Shown piece by piece: positions 15,705 through 24,238 of a stretch of 43,676 nucleotides of DNA. Below the pieces are notes generated by a model that saw only the letters and a program-made list of their open reading frames with translations, was not told the origin of the DNA and did no database searches. How positions within the stretch are numbered: the first letter of the stretch is position 1; each line of letters starts with the position of its first letter. The translations under genes were made by a program, and so were the position numbers. The DNA is taken from NCBI GenBank assembly GCA_043811105.1, contig JBDRNK010000087.1, positions 1 through 43,676 on the forward strand. The letters run 5' to 3'. The stretch comes from CAZDDW01 sp043811105 (GTDB lineage Bacteria > Patescibacteriota > Patescibacteriia > UBA9934 > CAZDDW01).

Positions 15705-17201
15705 TTGCGAAATCTTCAAATTCTATTTGGACTGCTCGTGGCTGTGATTGCCGTCTGGTTGATGATCTGGATGCGAAGCCTGGGTCAGTTCGGTTTCAGC
15801 GGTATCATGCTGTTGCTCTGTACAGCCGGATTCGGCGCTGGTGTTCTCTGTTTCTATCGTTGGCTTGACCAGCTCGAGCCCGGTCGGACTCAATTGGTCA
15901 TGACTGTTATCCTTCTGATTCTGGTTGTGCCCATCTGGAGCGTTTGGTCCAAGACCGGTGACTCTACAGACAAGCCGGTTGATACCAGTGATGATCAGGA
16001 TGAGGATACCGATGTGGCGGCTGCTCGTCAGACCATTACGGTTGGCGACATGACTTTGTTCGTGCCACCCGGTCCTGATCCTGTGGACACTCCGTCGGGA
16101 CTGATGGACTTGATCGAGCAGGGTCAGCAGTTGTTGCACAACACCCCACTGTATGAGCGCAATGCTCCTGAGTGTGGTGGTAGCAAGGATCGTTGTCGTG
16201 ACCTGTTGCTGGCCGTTGCTTCGACCGCTGGTGAGCTTAGAGTGGTTACGGCCAAGGAAATTGGTCTGCAAAACAACCACCGCAAGTGGCCGATCTGGGA
16301 TTGTGACACTGACGGATTTGAAGTCCAGGCCTTGGTTGCTTTCAACGGCGTCAATACCAATCTGGAGATCACGGTACCTGACGGTTGGGCGGTGGTTGGA
16401 AATCAGTACAATGTGTATCAGAACAACCAACGAGTACCAGGCATCTACGTGCCTTACAACCGAGGTTTGGATACTCCGGAGGTACGTCAGGCTGGTTTGC
16501 AACATCTGGCTGAGGTCAGCTGGAATGTCTGGACTGATTTCCGTGATCGTAAGGTTCCTTCCAAGCATGTGCCTGGAGCCTTGATCACGGACATTATTCC
16601 TCCGGAGATGTTGGTCACCATCGTCCTGGTCGAGAACACTGATGCTGACAAGTTCGAATGGTGTGAAGAGGATAATGCTTGTCAGCTTGAGTCCTTGAAC
16701 AATGCCTTGACTCTGATCGGGGCAAATGGAGCCGATGCTTTCAAGTACCGGTTCAGTTCAGCAGGAGCTGGTGGACTGGCTCAGATCTGGAGCAAGACTT
16801 ACGGTGGACTGCGGAATCAGTATCCTCGGGCCGGGCTTCCCAAGGACTTCTCTGGGGTCATTAGACATGAAGTAGCGATTGCAACCGCACTCTGCCACTT
16901 CGACGCTGAACTGCAGAAGGTTTCAGATCAGAGGATTGTCTTTTACCGTGATCATCCGGAAGCTTTGCGGCAGTACCTTGCCGCAGCCTACAACGGTAAC
17001 GCTGCTCGGATCAATCGGGTGATCAACAAACACGGTGCTCAATGGCGTGATGGTCGTAATCTTTGCACTCCGAAGAACTGTGAAACCAGAACGTACCTGG
17101 AGAAGTACGACTTTGTCTGGCGTGTCGTTTTCGAGGAGGGGCTTGATCCGTCCGTTCTCGAAACTGGTTTTTACGCCAGCGGTGACGACTCAGCGAACTA
17201 A
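15705..17201 (+). CDS. Membrane-anchored lytic transglycosylase (SLT-like), 498 aa
   Basis: I chose TTG 15705 because GAGGAG lies 6 bases upstream; a GTG at 15672 would add 11 residues but has no ribosome site. Three hydrophobic helices (about residues 4-22, 29-47 and 60-78) are followed by an Asp-rich linker and a large external part. Near residues 345-360 is SSAGAGGLAQIW, matching the G-x-x-Q block of SLT-type transglycosylases. LRQYLAAAYNGNAARINRV near 435 matches the AYNxG block, and the upstream LVENTD is the likely acid region, with Glu. Such enzymes cut peptidoglycan glycan strands. Disulphide-type Cys pairs (ECGGSKDRC, CTPKNC) fit an exported domain. Codon use is GC-richer than its neighbours. 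A terminator follows at 17204. Confidence 0.82.
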   Translation: MRNLQILFGLLVAVIAVWLMIWMRSLGQFGFSGIMLLLCTAGFGAGVLCFYRWLDQLEPGRTQLVMTVILLILVVPIWSVWSKTGDSTDKPVDTSDDQDEDTDVAAARQTITVGDMTLFVPPGPDPVDTPSGLMDLIEQGQQLLHNTPLYERNAPECGGSKDRCRDLLLAVASTAGELRVVTAKEIGLQNNHRKWPIWDCDTDGFEVQALVAFNGVNTNLEITVPDGWAVVGNQYNVYQNNQRVPGIYVPYNRGLDTPEVRQAGLQHLAEVSWNVWTDFRDRKVPSKHVPGALITDIIPPEMLVTIVLVENTDADKFEWCEEDNACQLESLNNALTLIGANGADAFKYRFSSAGAGGLAQIWSKTYGGLRNQYPRAGLPKDFSGVIRHEVAIATALCHFDAELQKVSDQRIVFYRDHPEALRQYLAAAYNGNAARINRVINKHGAQWRDGRNLCTPKNCETRTYLEKYDFVWRVVFEEGLDPSVLETGFYASGDDSAN

Positions 17202-17203
17202 AA

Positions 17204-17240
17204 AAGGCGGGAGCTCTATGCTCCCGCCATTTATTTTTTT
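17204..17240 (+). terminator. Strong terminator after the transglycosylase gene
   Basis: GGCGGGAG and CTCCCGCC pair around CTCTATG and are followed by ATTTATTTTTTT. Confidence 0.85.
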
Positions 17241-18054
17241 ATTCAGTTACTTCTCCCTGACATTCAGCCATAACCGCTTCAGCCTGAGTAATTGTAGCTT
17301 CAGATGCAGTATATTCTTCAAATCCAGCGTACGGATCCTCGAGATCCATACTTAGTAAATTAAAAGACTGGCGGTCTCCACTTCCTAACAAAACCGGTTG
17401 TGTGCACGATCCGGGCGAGGCACCGATAACATGAGCAAGCAAAATGAGTTTTCCATTGTCATAACCATAAGTGTTTAGACCGGGCACACCACCGACTAAG
17501 TATGAAAACTCATCAACTGCGTATTCGGCTCGAAAGATCCGTTCGAAATTATTATTGGAAAGATAATATTTGTAAATTCCCACCTGACTACTTTCCGGGT
17601 CAGCGGTATAAATCAAAGAAGCAAAGTAAACAACATCGTTATCGTTTGGATCAGAAACTATGCCTCCGGAGATAACCTGTCCTTGTCCCAATAAGCCAAT
17701 GTTAATTGTGGCGATCTCTGTGTCTTCCCATTCCGACGCCAGCTGATAGTTGAACACCCCGTCGCTTGTAATGTGTGCGTTTTCATCAAAGGTTTGTTCA
17801 TCGGTTTCCATGATCTCATCTGCTTCATTTACCTGATCAATATTTTTACTGTCACGTAAACCAAAGATAATCGCTAAGACAACCATAATGATAATAATTC
17901 CGACCAAGATTTTTTGATTTAATCGTGGATCAGGCTTTTTGTCTTCAGGTTTTTGTATTTCTATTTCTAAATTATTTTGTCTTTGTTGATCCGGTTGGTT
18001 CTGTTGAGCCGGCGGATTTGGCTCTATATTGGGCAGGTCGTAATATTCAGACAT
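17239..18054 (-). CDS. Single-pass membrane protein with extracytoplasmic domain, 271 aa
   Basis: The N-terminal 48 residues are Pro/Gln/Asn-rich and cytoplasmic (PNPPAQQNQPDQQRQNN). One transmembrane helix follows at about 49-66 (ILVGIIIIMVVLAIIFGL), then about 200 residues outside. The external part has regularly spaced strands (DVVYFASLIYTADPESSQVG, GIYKYYLSNNNFERIF, PGLNTYGYDNGKLILLAHV). It resembles a partial WD/propeller-like sensor domain, but I cannot name it. Two Cys (CTQPV and ECQGE) may pair. It is the last gene of the minus-strand cluster and starts 5 bases after the dehydrogenase stop, so it is likely co-transcribed. Function unknown. Confidence 0.7.
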   Translation of the reverse strand: MSEYYDLPNIEPNPPAQQNQPDQQRQNNLEIEIQKPEDKKPDPRLNQKILVGIIIIMVVLAIIFGLRDSKNIDQVNEADEIMETDEQTFDENAHITSDGVFNYQLASEWEDTEIATINIGLLGQGQVISGGIVSDPNDNDVVYFASLIYTADPESSQVGIYKYYLSNNNFERIFRAEYAVDEFSYLVGGVPGLNTYGYDNGKLILLAHVIGASPGSCTQPVLLGSGDRQSFNLLSMDLEDPYAGFEEYTASEATITQAEAVMAECQGEVTE

Positions 18055-18059
18055 AAAAC

Positions 18060-19046
18060 TTAATTAACTTGATTAGGTATTTTTTTCTTGTTTAGGAAAG
18101 CAATGATGTTATCGGCCGTGACAATGGACATGGCTTGTCTGGCTTCAATTGTGGCCGAAGCGGTATGTGGAGTAAGAATGACATTGTCGAGCTTGCGGAG
18201 TTCATGAGTGTCTGAGAGGTCACAGTCAATTGCCGGCTCGCATTCATAGACATCAAGTCCGGCTCCGGCTATCTGACCATTTTCTAAGGCTTTTGTCAAA
18301 GCCAGTTCATCAATTACTGGGCCGCGGGCAGTGTTGATCAGGAACGCGGTTTTTTTCATGGCCTTGAGTTCTGCAGTAGATATTAGGTGGTAGGTGGTAG
18401 GTAGTAGGGGTACGTGCAGAGAGACAAAATCAGATTGTTTAAGCAGCTGCATTTTGCTGCGATATTGGGCATTATATTTTTTTTCAAGTTCTGGATTTTG
18501 TTTGATGTCGTTGTACAAAATTTTCAATCCAAAACCATCATGCATTCGACGTATAAGGTTTGTTCCGATTAGGCCCCCACCAATTACACCCAAAGTTTTT
18601 CCAACAACATCAGTTCCCAAAAACATCTTAGGTCCCCAACCATGATATTTGCCAGCTCGGGTAAATTTATCAACCTCGATCAAACGGTGGGACAGAGCAA
18701 AAATTAGAGCCACAGCATGTTCGGCAACAGTTTCCGCCACTTCAACACTGGGAGTATTTGTAACCACAAGACCACGTTTTTTGGCTTCCTCAACATCAAC
18801 ATTATTAAAACCCACAGCATAGTTGGCCACCATTTTTAGTTTTGGTCCGGCTGCATCAAAAACTTGTTTATCCATTCGTTCGGTTAAAAGAGACAGAATT
18901 ATATCAACTCCTTTGACTCGATGCAACAACTCTTTTCGAGGAATTTTTTTGTTTTCCTTGTAAACACTTAAGCGAACATCTTTTCGTTTGCGTAGCATTT
19001 TTAGTCCGGCATCCGGAATGTCGCGGGTAACAAATATTTTAGTCAT
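18060..19046 (-). CDS. D-isomer-specific 2-hydroxyacid dehydrogenase (glyoxylate/hydroxypyruvate reductase-like)
   Basis: The 328-residue protein has the two-lobed fold of the family. The catalytic-domain start is KIFVTRDIPDAGLKML. The NAD-binding Rossmann motif is KTLGVIGGGLIGTNLIRR (about 148-165). The substrate-side Arg is in NTARGPVIDE (about 238-247). The Glu is in AGLDVYECEP, and the catalytic His is in ILTPHTASAT. It reduces a 2-keto acid to a D-hydroxy acid with NAD(P)H. Similarity of the first domain points to glyoxylate or hydroxypyruvate reductase, but D-lactate-type activity cannot be excluded. The start codon overlaps the preceding kinase stop by 4 bases (ATGA), showing tight coupling in the sugar-phosphate operon. 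Confidence 0.9.
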   Translation of the reverse strand: MTKIFVTRDIPDAGLKMLRKRKDVRLSVYKENKKIPRKELLHRVKGVDIILSLLTERMDKQVFDAAGPKLKMVANYAVGFNNVDVEEAKKRGLVVTNTPSVEVAETVAEHAVALIFALSHRLIEVDKFTRAGKYHGWGPKMFLGTDVVGKTLGVIGGGLIGTNLIRRMHDGFGLKILYNDIKQNPELEKKYNAQYRSKMQLLKQSDFVSLHVPLLPTTYHLISTAELKAMKKTAFLINTARGPVIDELALTKALENGQIAGAGLDVYECEPAIDCDLSDTHELRKLDNVILTPHTASATIEARQAMSIVTADNIIAFLNKKKIPNQVN

Positions 19047-20017
19047 ATCTTGGTGACTTTAATCTTTTTTAATTCTTTATTCGCTGGAATGTGTTTTAAG
19101 ATTCCGTTCTTTGCTCCGATTGAACCGATTACAGATTGAGCATTTAAAGTCGCTACCCGCATCGCTTCCGGAATGTTTTTACCTTTGATCAAAGCAGAAA
19201 CAAATCCGGAACCGTAAGCATCACCGGCTCCGGTTCGTGAAACGACTTTTGATTTGCTTGCCTTGGCAAACCAATGTTCATCTCCCAAGCAAGCATAGCT
19301 ACCGTTGGCTCCGTCGGTGATAAGTAAAATCAGATTATATTTGGTAAAGGCACGAGCGATTTCTTTGATCTCTTTTTTGCCGGTCAGAGTCGAGGCTTCT
19401 TCCAGATTCATGTTAAGAATCGACAACATTGGCAAAAGCGGAATAAAGGCGCGCCAGCCTTTAGCAATTTCTTTCATTCCTGGGTTGTAAGCAACCTGAA
19501 TATTTTTTTTGTATGCTTCTTTGATTATTTTTTTTGCCAAAGTCAAGTTGCCGCCCAAAGAAGTTAGATACAACCAGTTGGCCTTGAGTTTGTTCCAGGG
19601 AATATCTTTGGCAGAGAAAGTGGCTGAGACTCCACGGTGAACCAGAACAGTGCGCTGACCAGTTGGTGCGGTTAGTAAAACAGAATAAGCCGTGTCGCCA
19701 CCTTTGACTGTTCGGATTAAATCAGTCTTAATTTTATATTTAGTTAGTTCTTCGATCAGGCCGCGGCCTGGAGAATCATCTCCGACACGAGCGATTGTAG
19801 CTGTATCAAAACCAAGTGAAGCAAAAGTTGCTGCCGCATTGGTCGCTCCGCCGCCCGTGGTTAAAACTTTTTGATCAATCTCAATTTTTGAACCAAGATT
19901 AACACACTCTAGAGCACCGGTTTTAGATTTGTCCGAGCGAATTATTTTAATATCTTTGGATATTAGGAAAACATCGCGAGTTGCGGATCCAATAGTGATT
20001 ACATCGGGCATACACAA
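19043..20017 (-). CDS. PfkB-family carbohydrate kinase (first of two)
   Basis: The 324-residue protein carries the PfkB N-terminal signature TTGGGATNAAATFASLGFD and the C-terminal active-site block SRTGAGDAYGSGFVSALIKG, with the catalytic Asp in GAGD. The family phosphorylates sugars such as ribose, fructose, tagatose-6-phosphate, 2-keto-3-deoxygluconate or nucleosides. The substrate cannot be told from sequence. It overlaps the upstream aldolase-like gene by 19 bases and the downstream dehydrogenase by 4, so the three are translated together. A kinase plus DUF2090 aldolase resembles the two halves of IolC-type proteins encoded as separate genes. Confidence 0.9.
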   Translation of the reverse strand: MCMPDVITIGSATRDVFLISKDIKIIRSDKSKTGALECVNLGSKIEIDQKVLTTGGGATNAAATFASLGFDTATIARVGDDSPGRGLIEELTKYKIKTDLIRTVKGGDTAYSVLLTAPTGQRTVLVHRGVSATFSAKDIPWNKLKANWLYLTSLGGNLTLAKKIIKEAYKKNIQVAYNPGMKEIAKGWRAFIPLLPMLSILNMNLEEASTLTGKKEIKEIARAFTKYNLILLITDGANGSYACLGDEHWFAKASKSKVVSRTGAGDAYGSGFVSALIKGKNIPEAMRVATLNAQSVIGSIGAKNGILKHIPANKELKKIKVTKI

Positions 20018-20937
20018 GTATCTTTTTTATTCTTAGCATTTTCCCGCCAGAGATTAATAAAACGTAGATAGTTCTGAGAGATCTGTTCAACTGCTTCAGC
20101 TCTTTTTATTTTTTTGTCCCGATAATCTTCAAGTGGTTTGAAAAAGATGGTTCGTCCGATGGCAAAGCCATTAACTAGTCCGGTCGAGGCCGCGGTCTTA
20201 ATCCAAAGATCAACCTGTTCTTTATCACCACCACGACCAAGGACAATGATACTAACCGCACGACGTTTCCGTTCTCCCCTGATGGCTTTTGATATCATCT
20301 CCCAATCTTTTTTGGTTTCCACACCTGTAATTTTCCAAACGTCTGGCTCGATTCCAGCCTGGTGCATTTCTTGAACTATTTTTACCATCAGGCCGGGTCT
20401 GGTCTTTTGGTCAAATCGATGTTGATCTCCTTTGGCTTTTTTGAGTTGACTTTCTGTGGGCGGTATTAAAACTTCCAGCATAAAGCGCTGGGCATTCTTT
20501 TCACAGAAGTCACTCAGTCTTTTAAGTCGTTTTAGTTGAACAACATTATCGGCCTTATTTGCTGGATTGTATCGAACCAAAGCTTTGGCGAAAGTTGGCT
20601 CGTACTTAATAAGTTCGTGGCCAAACTGATTTCCAAACTGAAAATTAAAAATCTTTTTTCCACTTGCCTCTACCGGCATGGCAAAATTATATTGTTTCTT
20701 TTTTACATCCTTTAGAATTGAACTTCCGAATTCTTGGTCAACTAACAACCCTAAACAAGAAGAGCAATGAGCCTGTTTCATTGCCAGTTCGTATGCATCA
20801 AAGACTATTTTTTTGTACCTTGTTACTTGTACCTTGTCCTTTTCCTTCACTGGATATCCAAAATCCAACAATTTTTGAGCAAAAGTCGAACGATGATCAA
20901 AAGGCAAGATATAAAGTGGGCAAACGTATCCTTTCAT
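19999..20937 (-). CDS. DUF2090-type aldolase-like protein (IolC C-terminal/deoxy-sugar phosphate aldolase family)
   Basis: The N-terminus MKGYVCPLYILPFDHRSTFA is the hallmark opening of DUF2090 domains, which are TIM barrels related to class I aldolases. They are usually fused to or encoded beside PfkB kinases in inositol-type catabolism. Further conserved blocks are LGLLVDQEFGSSIL, MLEVLIPPTESQ, PDVWKITGVETKKDW, VLGRGGDKEQVDLW and GFAIGRTIFF. The last two resemble phosphate-binding ends of TIM-barrel strands. The Lys in WKITG may act as the Schiff-base residue; that is inference. Flanked by two PfkB kinases, it probably cleaves or makes a phosphorylated keto-sugar. The substrate is not predictable. 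Confidence 0.8.
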   Translation of the reverse strand: MKGYVCPLYILPFDHRSTFAQKLLDFGYPVKEKDKVQVTRYKKIVFDAYELAMKQAHCSSCLGLLVDQEFGSSILKDVKKKQYNFAMPVEASGKKIFNFQFGNQFGHELIKYEPTFAKALVRYNPANKADNVVQLKRLKRLSDFCEKNAQRFMLEVLIPPTESQLKKAKGDQHRFDQKTRPGLMVKIVQEMHQAGIEPDVWKITGVETKKDWEMISKAIRGERKRRAVSIIVLGRGGDKEQVDLWIKTAASTGLVNGFAIGRTIFFKPLEDYRDKKIKRAEAVEQISQNYLRFINLWRENAKNKKDTCVCPM

Positions 20938-20938
20938 A

Positions 20939-21907
20939 TTATAATTGTTTCGGTATTATTGTTTTATGTTTTTTCAAACGAGTATTGATTTTACCTCGTG
21001 TCAGTAGGCCGGGTTGTGGTCCAACATATTGAATTACTGAAGCTGAATTAGCGTTACCCCAACGCACAGCTTCACCGACCTCCTTGTTGGCTAAAAGTGC
21101 CCCTAAGAAACCGGCAGCAAAAGAGTCACCGGCCCCGGTCATTTCCTTGACCTTGGCTGGAAAAACCTGGCAATGAGTGGTGTGAATTCCGTTGAAAACA
21201 TAAGTTCCATTAGCCCCATCGGTAATGACCACGATTTCTGGACCAAGTTTCCATAATCGGTGGATCAGGTATTCAATTCCATCTTTGCGAGTGTTATTGG
21301 CCAAGGCCTTGGCTTCATTTTTATTAACAATCAGCAGGTCGGTTTCGGAAATCAAATCAAAAAGGATTTGTTTCTTTTCACTTAGTTGTATTGCCCCGGG
21401 ATTAATTGCCAATTTTACCCCATCTTTTTTAATGTAATCAATAACTTGTTGATACATTTCTTCATAACGGTTCCCTAATTCACCGATGTATATCCATTCA
21501 GGTTTTTGTATTTTCGGTAGATGATAATGAAAAGGCTGGTGGCTGGCCAGGATTGTTCGTTCACCTTGATAATTAATTACCGCTGAGTAACTTGAGGGCA
21601 TACCTGGTTTGGTTTCAATATACTGTGTATCTACTTTTTCATCTTGAAGTTTTGCATATGCCAAGACAGTGGTATCATCTCCACCCATTACACTATAGAT
21701 TGCTGTTTTGTATCCTAAACGAGAAACACCAACAGCCACATTCGGAGCACTGCCGGCGATTTGTTCTTCAAAATCTGTAACTGGGATTTTGGCGCCATAA
21801 GCCAAACTTAGCCAGCCTTCGCGTTTTAGAAGTTTGGTTTTTTTGCTTGGAGGAAGGGTGACGAAAGTATCAAGTTTGATATCGCCGATGGTGATTAGAT
21901 CGTACAT
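20939..21907 (-). CDS. PfkB-family carbohydrate kinase (second)
   Basis: The 322-residue protein contains the PfkB motifs GSAPNVAVGVSRLGYKTAIY near the N-terminus, VITDGANGTYVF in the ATP lid region and MTGAGDSFAAGFLGALLANK near the C-terminus, with the catalytic Asp. It is related to the kinase at 19043 but clearly divergent, so the two probably act on different substrates. One of them could replace 6-phosphofructokinase, which many bacteria of this group lack; that is speculative. The gene is separated from the aldolase-like gene by only a single base and is part of the same minus-strand operon. Confidence 0.9.
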   Translation of the reverse strand: MYDLITIGDIKLDTFVTLPPSKKTKLLKREGWLSLAYGAKIPVTDFEEQIAGSAPNVAVGVSRLGYKTAIYSVMGGDDTTVLAYAKLQDEKVDTQYIETKPGMPSSYSAVINYQGERTILASHQPFHYHLPKIQKPEWIYIGELGNRYEEMYQQVIDYIKKDGVKLAINPGAIQLSEKKQILFDLISETDLLIVNKNEAKALANNTRKDGIEYLIHRLWKLGPEIVVITDGANGTYVFNGIHTTHCQVFPAKVKEMTGAGDSFAAGFLGALLANKEVGEAVRWGNANSASVIQYVGPQPGLLTRGKINTRLKKHKTIIPKQL

Positions 21908-21942
21908 AAGAAACTAAGAAATTAAGAAAATATGTTCAGTGC

Positions 21943-23028
21943 TTATTTTATTATTTTTTTATTTTTTGATTTTTTTATTAATACTCGGTGCACCGCTTTT
22001 ACAATATGCGGTGCGGTTAGTCCAAAATAGTTAAGTAATTTTTCAGGCGATCCGGATTGTCCAAAGCTGTCATCGATACCGATTCGTTCAAAAGGGGTGG
22101 GGCAGCAGTCACAAAGCACTTCAGCTACTGCACTACCAAGCCCTCCAGCAATCATATGTTCTTCTGCGGTAACAATTGCTCCAGTTTCGCTAGCGGCTTT
22201 AATAATTGCTTTGGTATCAATCGGTTTGATCGTATGCAAGTTGATTACCCGAGCATCTATGTTTTCGCTTCGAAGTTGTTCTGCTGCTTTCAGTGCTTCG
22301 TAAACGATCGGGCCACAGGCGATGATGGTTACATCTTTGCCTTTTCGTAAAGTTTCTGCGCGTCCGATTTTGAATGGGGTGGCTTTGGTTGTAAAAACCG
22401 GAGAAGCAGCTCGAGTAAATCTGATATAAACCGGACCTTTGATTTTAGCCGCAGCGACGGTTGCTTTCTTTGTTTCAATGGCGTCGCAAGGAACCAAGAC
22501 AGTCATGTTTGGTAGGGTTCGCATTAAGGCGATGTCTTCTAGCATTTGGTGAGTTGCACCATCAGGTCCAACTGATACTCCGGCATGTGCTCCCGCAATC
22601 TTAACATTTGTTTCAGACAAAGCAATACAAGTACGAATTTGTTCATAATTTCGTCCAGGACTAAATGCGGCATAGCTTGAGATAAATGGTACTTTGCCAG
22701 CTAATGCCATTCCAGCACCCATGGCTGCTAGTAATTGCTCATGAACTCCCAGTTGTACAAAGCGGTCCGGAAAAGCTACTTTAAAATCTTCGCAACGAGT
22801 GGACTCAGTTAGATCAGCACAAAGGACAACTACATTTTTATCGCGTCGTCCAGCCTCAACCAACCCTTCGCCATATCCGTTGCGGGTTGGAACCATTTTG
22901 ATTTTTGGATCAAATAATTTAGATTTCAATTTTGCTTGTGGGTTTATAGACATATTTCCTAGCCGCTTTAGCGGCGTTTGAGTTTCAGACCGGATCAGAT
23001 ATCCGTTAGAAGAATTTTTCCCAGCCAT
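21943..23028 (-). CDS. Transketolase, C-terminal subunit
   Basis: This half carries the pyrimidine-binding and C-terminal domains. VVVLCADLTESTRCEDF and FVQLGVHEQLLAAMGAGMAL contain the Glu that activates thiamine diphosphate. YEQIRTCIALSETNVKI, GAHAGVSVGPDGATHQMLED and the regulatory-type end VTAEEHMIAGGLGSAVAE follow. Together with the gene at 23058 it makes the split transketolase common in archaea and many uncultured bacteria. The longest frame starts at 23028. ATG 22953 is more likely because AGGAAAT lies just before it, and the 25 extra residues are encoded by palindromic repeat sequence. Confidence 0.92.
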   Translation of the reverse strand: MAGKNSSNGYLIRSETQTPLKRLGNMSINPQAKLKSKLFDPKIKMVPTRNGYGEGLVEAGRRDKNVVVLCADLTESTRCEDFKVAFPDRFVQLGVHEQLLAAMGAGMALAGKVPFISSYAAFSPGRNYEQIRTCIALSETNVKIAGAHAGVSVGPDGATHQMLEDIALMRTLPNMTVLVPCDAIETKKATVAAAKIKGPVYIRFTRAASPVFTTKATPFKIGRAETLRKGKDVTIIACGPIVYEALKAAEQLRSENIDARVINLHTIKPIDTKAIIKAASETGAIVTAEEHMIAGGLGSAVAEVLCDCCPTPFERIGIDDSFGQSGSPEKLLNYFGLTAPHIVKAVHRVLIKKSKNKKIIK

Positions 23029-23057
23029 CTCTGATGGCGTCTGATATCAGTACGGGA

Positions 23058-23954
23058 CTAAAGTCCCTGAGAATTCAGTGACTTCAAGGCCTTTTTCAAC
23101 TCCTCACCCTCCCTTGGTGGCTTACCGTGCCAGAGATGATCGTTTTCCATAAAATCAACACCTTTGCCTGGAATGGTGTGGCAGATAATAATTGTCGGAC
23201 GTTCCTGAATAGATTTGGCTTCACCTACCGCGTCAACAAATTCACGAATGTTGTGCCCATCGACTTCAATCACGTGCCAGTTAAAGGCTTCGAACTTATC
23301 GCGCAATGGTTCTAACGGACAAACATCCTCAGTGTTGCCATCGATCTGAATGTTGTTGCGATCTAGAACCACTGTCAGATTGTTCAGTCCGAATTTTGGT
23401 GCAACCAAGAAAGCCTCCCAATCGATCCCGCACTCAAGCTCTCCATCGCTGATAAAACAATAAGTGTGCCAGCGAGCTTTGTCCATCTTGGCCACCAAGG
23501 CACAGCCAACCGCTTGAGCGATTCCATCACCAAGAGGGCCTGAGGTGTTTTCAATTCCAGGTAAACGAGTTCGTTCAGGATGTCCCTGCAGTCGAGATCC
23601 GAACTGGCGAAGAGTGTCGAGTTCTTTGATCGGAAAATATCCAGCATGAGCCATGCATACGTATTGAACCGGGCAGTAGTGTCCGGCAGACAAGAACAAG
23701 CGGTCACGCTTTTTCCAATCAGGGTTCTTTGGATCATGTTTAAGGACATGAAAATAAAAAGCAGTCCAGATGTCAGCTGAGCCCAAAGGACCAGCCGAAT
23801 GACCGCTTCCAGCCTTGGCCAGCATTTTCATCATATCAATCCGAATTTCATGTGCTTTAGCCTCAAGTTGTTTTAGCTTGTTGTCGTGCATACCCGGCAG
23901 TAAAACTTTAAACTTTTTATATGTGGCTTGTTTACGAACCAAGCTAAAAACCAA
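23058..23954 (-). CDS. Transketolase, N-terminal subunit
   Basis: The 298-residue product is the thiamine-diphosphate-binding half. KAGSGHSAGPLGSADIWTAF and DRLFLSAGHYCPVQYV come first, then GHPERTRLPGIENTSGPLG. The GDG...NN cofactor motif appears as ISDGELECGIDWEA...NLTVVLDRNNIQIDG. The C-terminal HTIPGKGVDFMEND completes the domain. It transfers two-carbon units between sugar phosphates with its partner encoded 29 bases downstream. The longest frame begins at 23954; the conserved domain and the internal ATG at 23891 (MHDNKLKQLEAKAHEIR) suggest that shorter start. Gene order N then C is as expected. Confidence 0.92.
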   Translation of the reverse strand: MVFSLVRKQATYKKFKVLLPGMHDNKLKQLEAKAHEIRIDMMKMLAKAGSGHSAGPLGSADIWTAFYFHVLKHDPKNPDWKKRDRLFLSAGHYCPVQYVCMAHAGYFPIKELDTLRQFGSRLQGHPERTRLPGIENTSGPLGDGIAQAVGCALVAKMDKARWHTYCFISDGELECGIDWEAFLVAPKFGLNNLTVVLDRNNIQIDGNTEDVCPLEPLRDKFEAFNWHVIEVDGHNIREFVDAVGEAKSIQERPTIIICHTIPGKGVDFMENDHLWHGKPPREGEELKKALKSLNSQGL

Positions 23955-24038
23955 CAGCGGTTGGTGTGCTTAGCAGCCTTTCCAAACTACACCCGACAAC
24001 TAAATATTTAAAGTTTTCCTGCCGGGCATAACATTCCT

Positions 24039-24067
24039 ATTTTAGCACAAATCGTGAATTTTTCTAA
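24039..24067 (-). promoter_or_regulatory. Possible promoter of the transketolase operon
   Basis: On the minus strand TTAGAA (24067-24062), a 17-base spacer and TAAAAT (24044-24039) lie about 85 bases before the first start codon and after the terminator of the preceding gene. Confidence 0.45.
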
Positions 24068-24129
24068 GCCAGTTTATCTGGCGTCCGAATTCACTCCGGA
24101 CATAAAGTCCGTTTGAAGTATATTAAAGA

Positions 24130-24196
24130 ACTAAAAAGCGGGGTCATCCCCCTACGCTCCTATCGGAGCTTCGGAGGACAGGAGTGACCCCGCTTA
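24130..24196 (-). terminator. Terminator of the 24239-25045 gene, with a palindromic repeat in its loop
   Basis: AGCGGGGTCA (24137-24146) pairs with TGACCCCGCT, and on the minus strand the stem is followed by TTTTTAG. The loop holds the CTACGCTCCTATCGGAGCTTC repeat family. Confidence 0.7.
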
Positions 24197-24238
24197 TATT
24201 TTGTCTGACCATGACAAGCTTACGCTTGTCGGTCCCTA

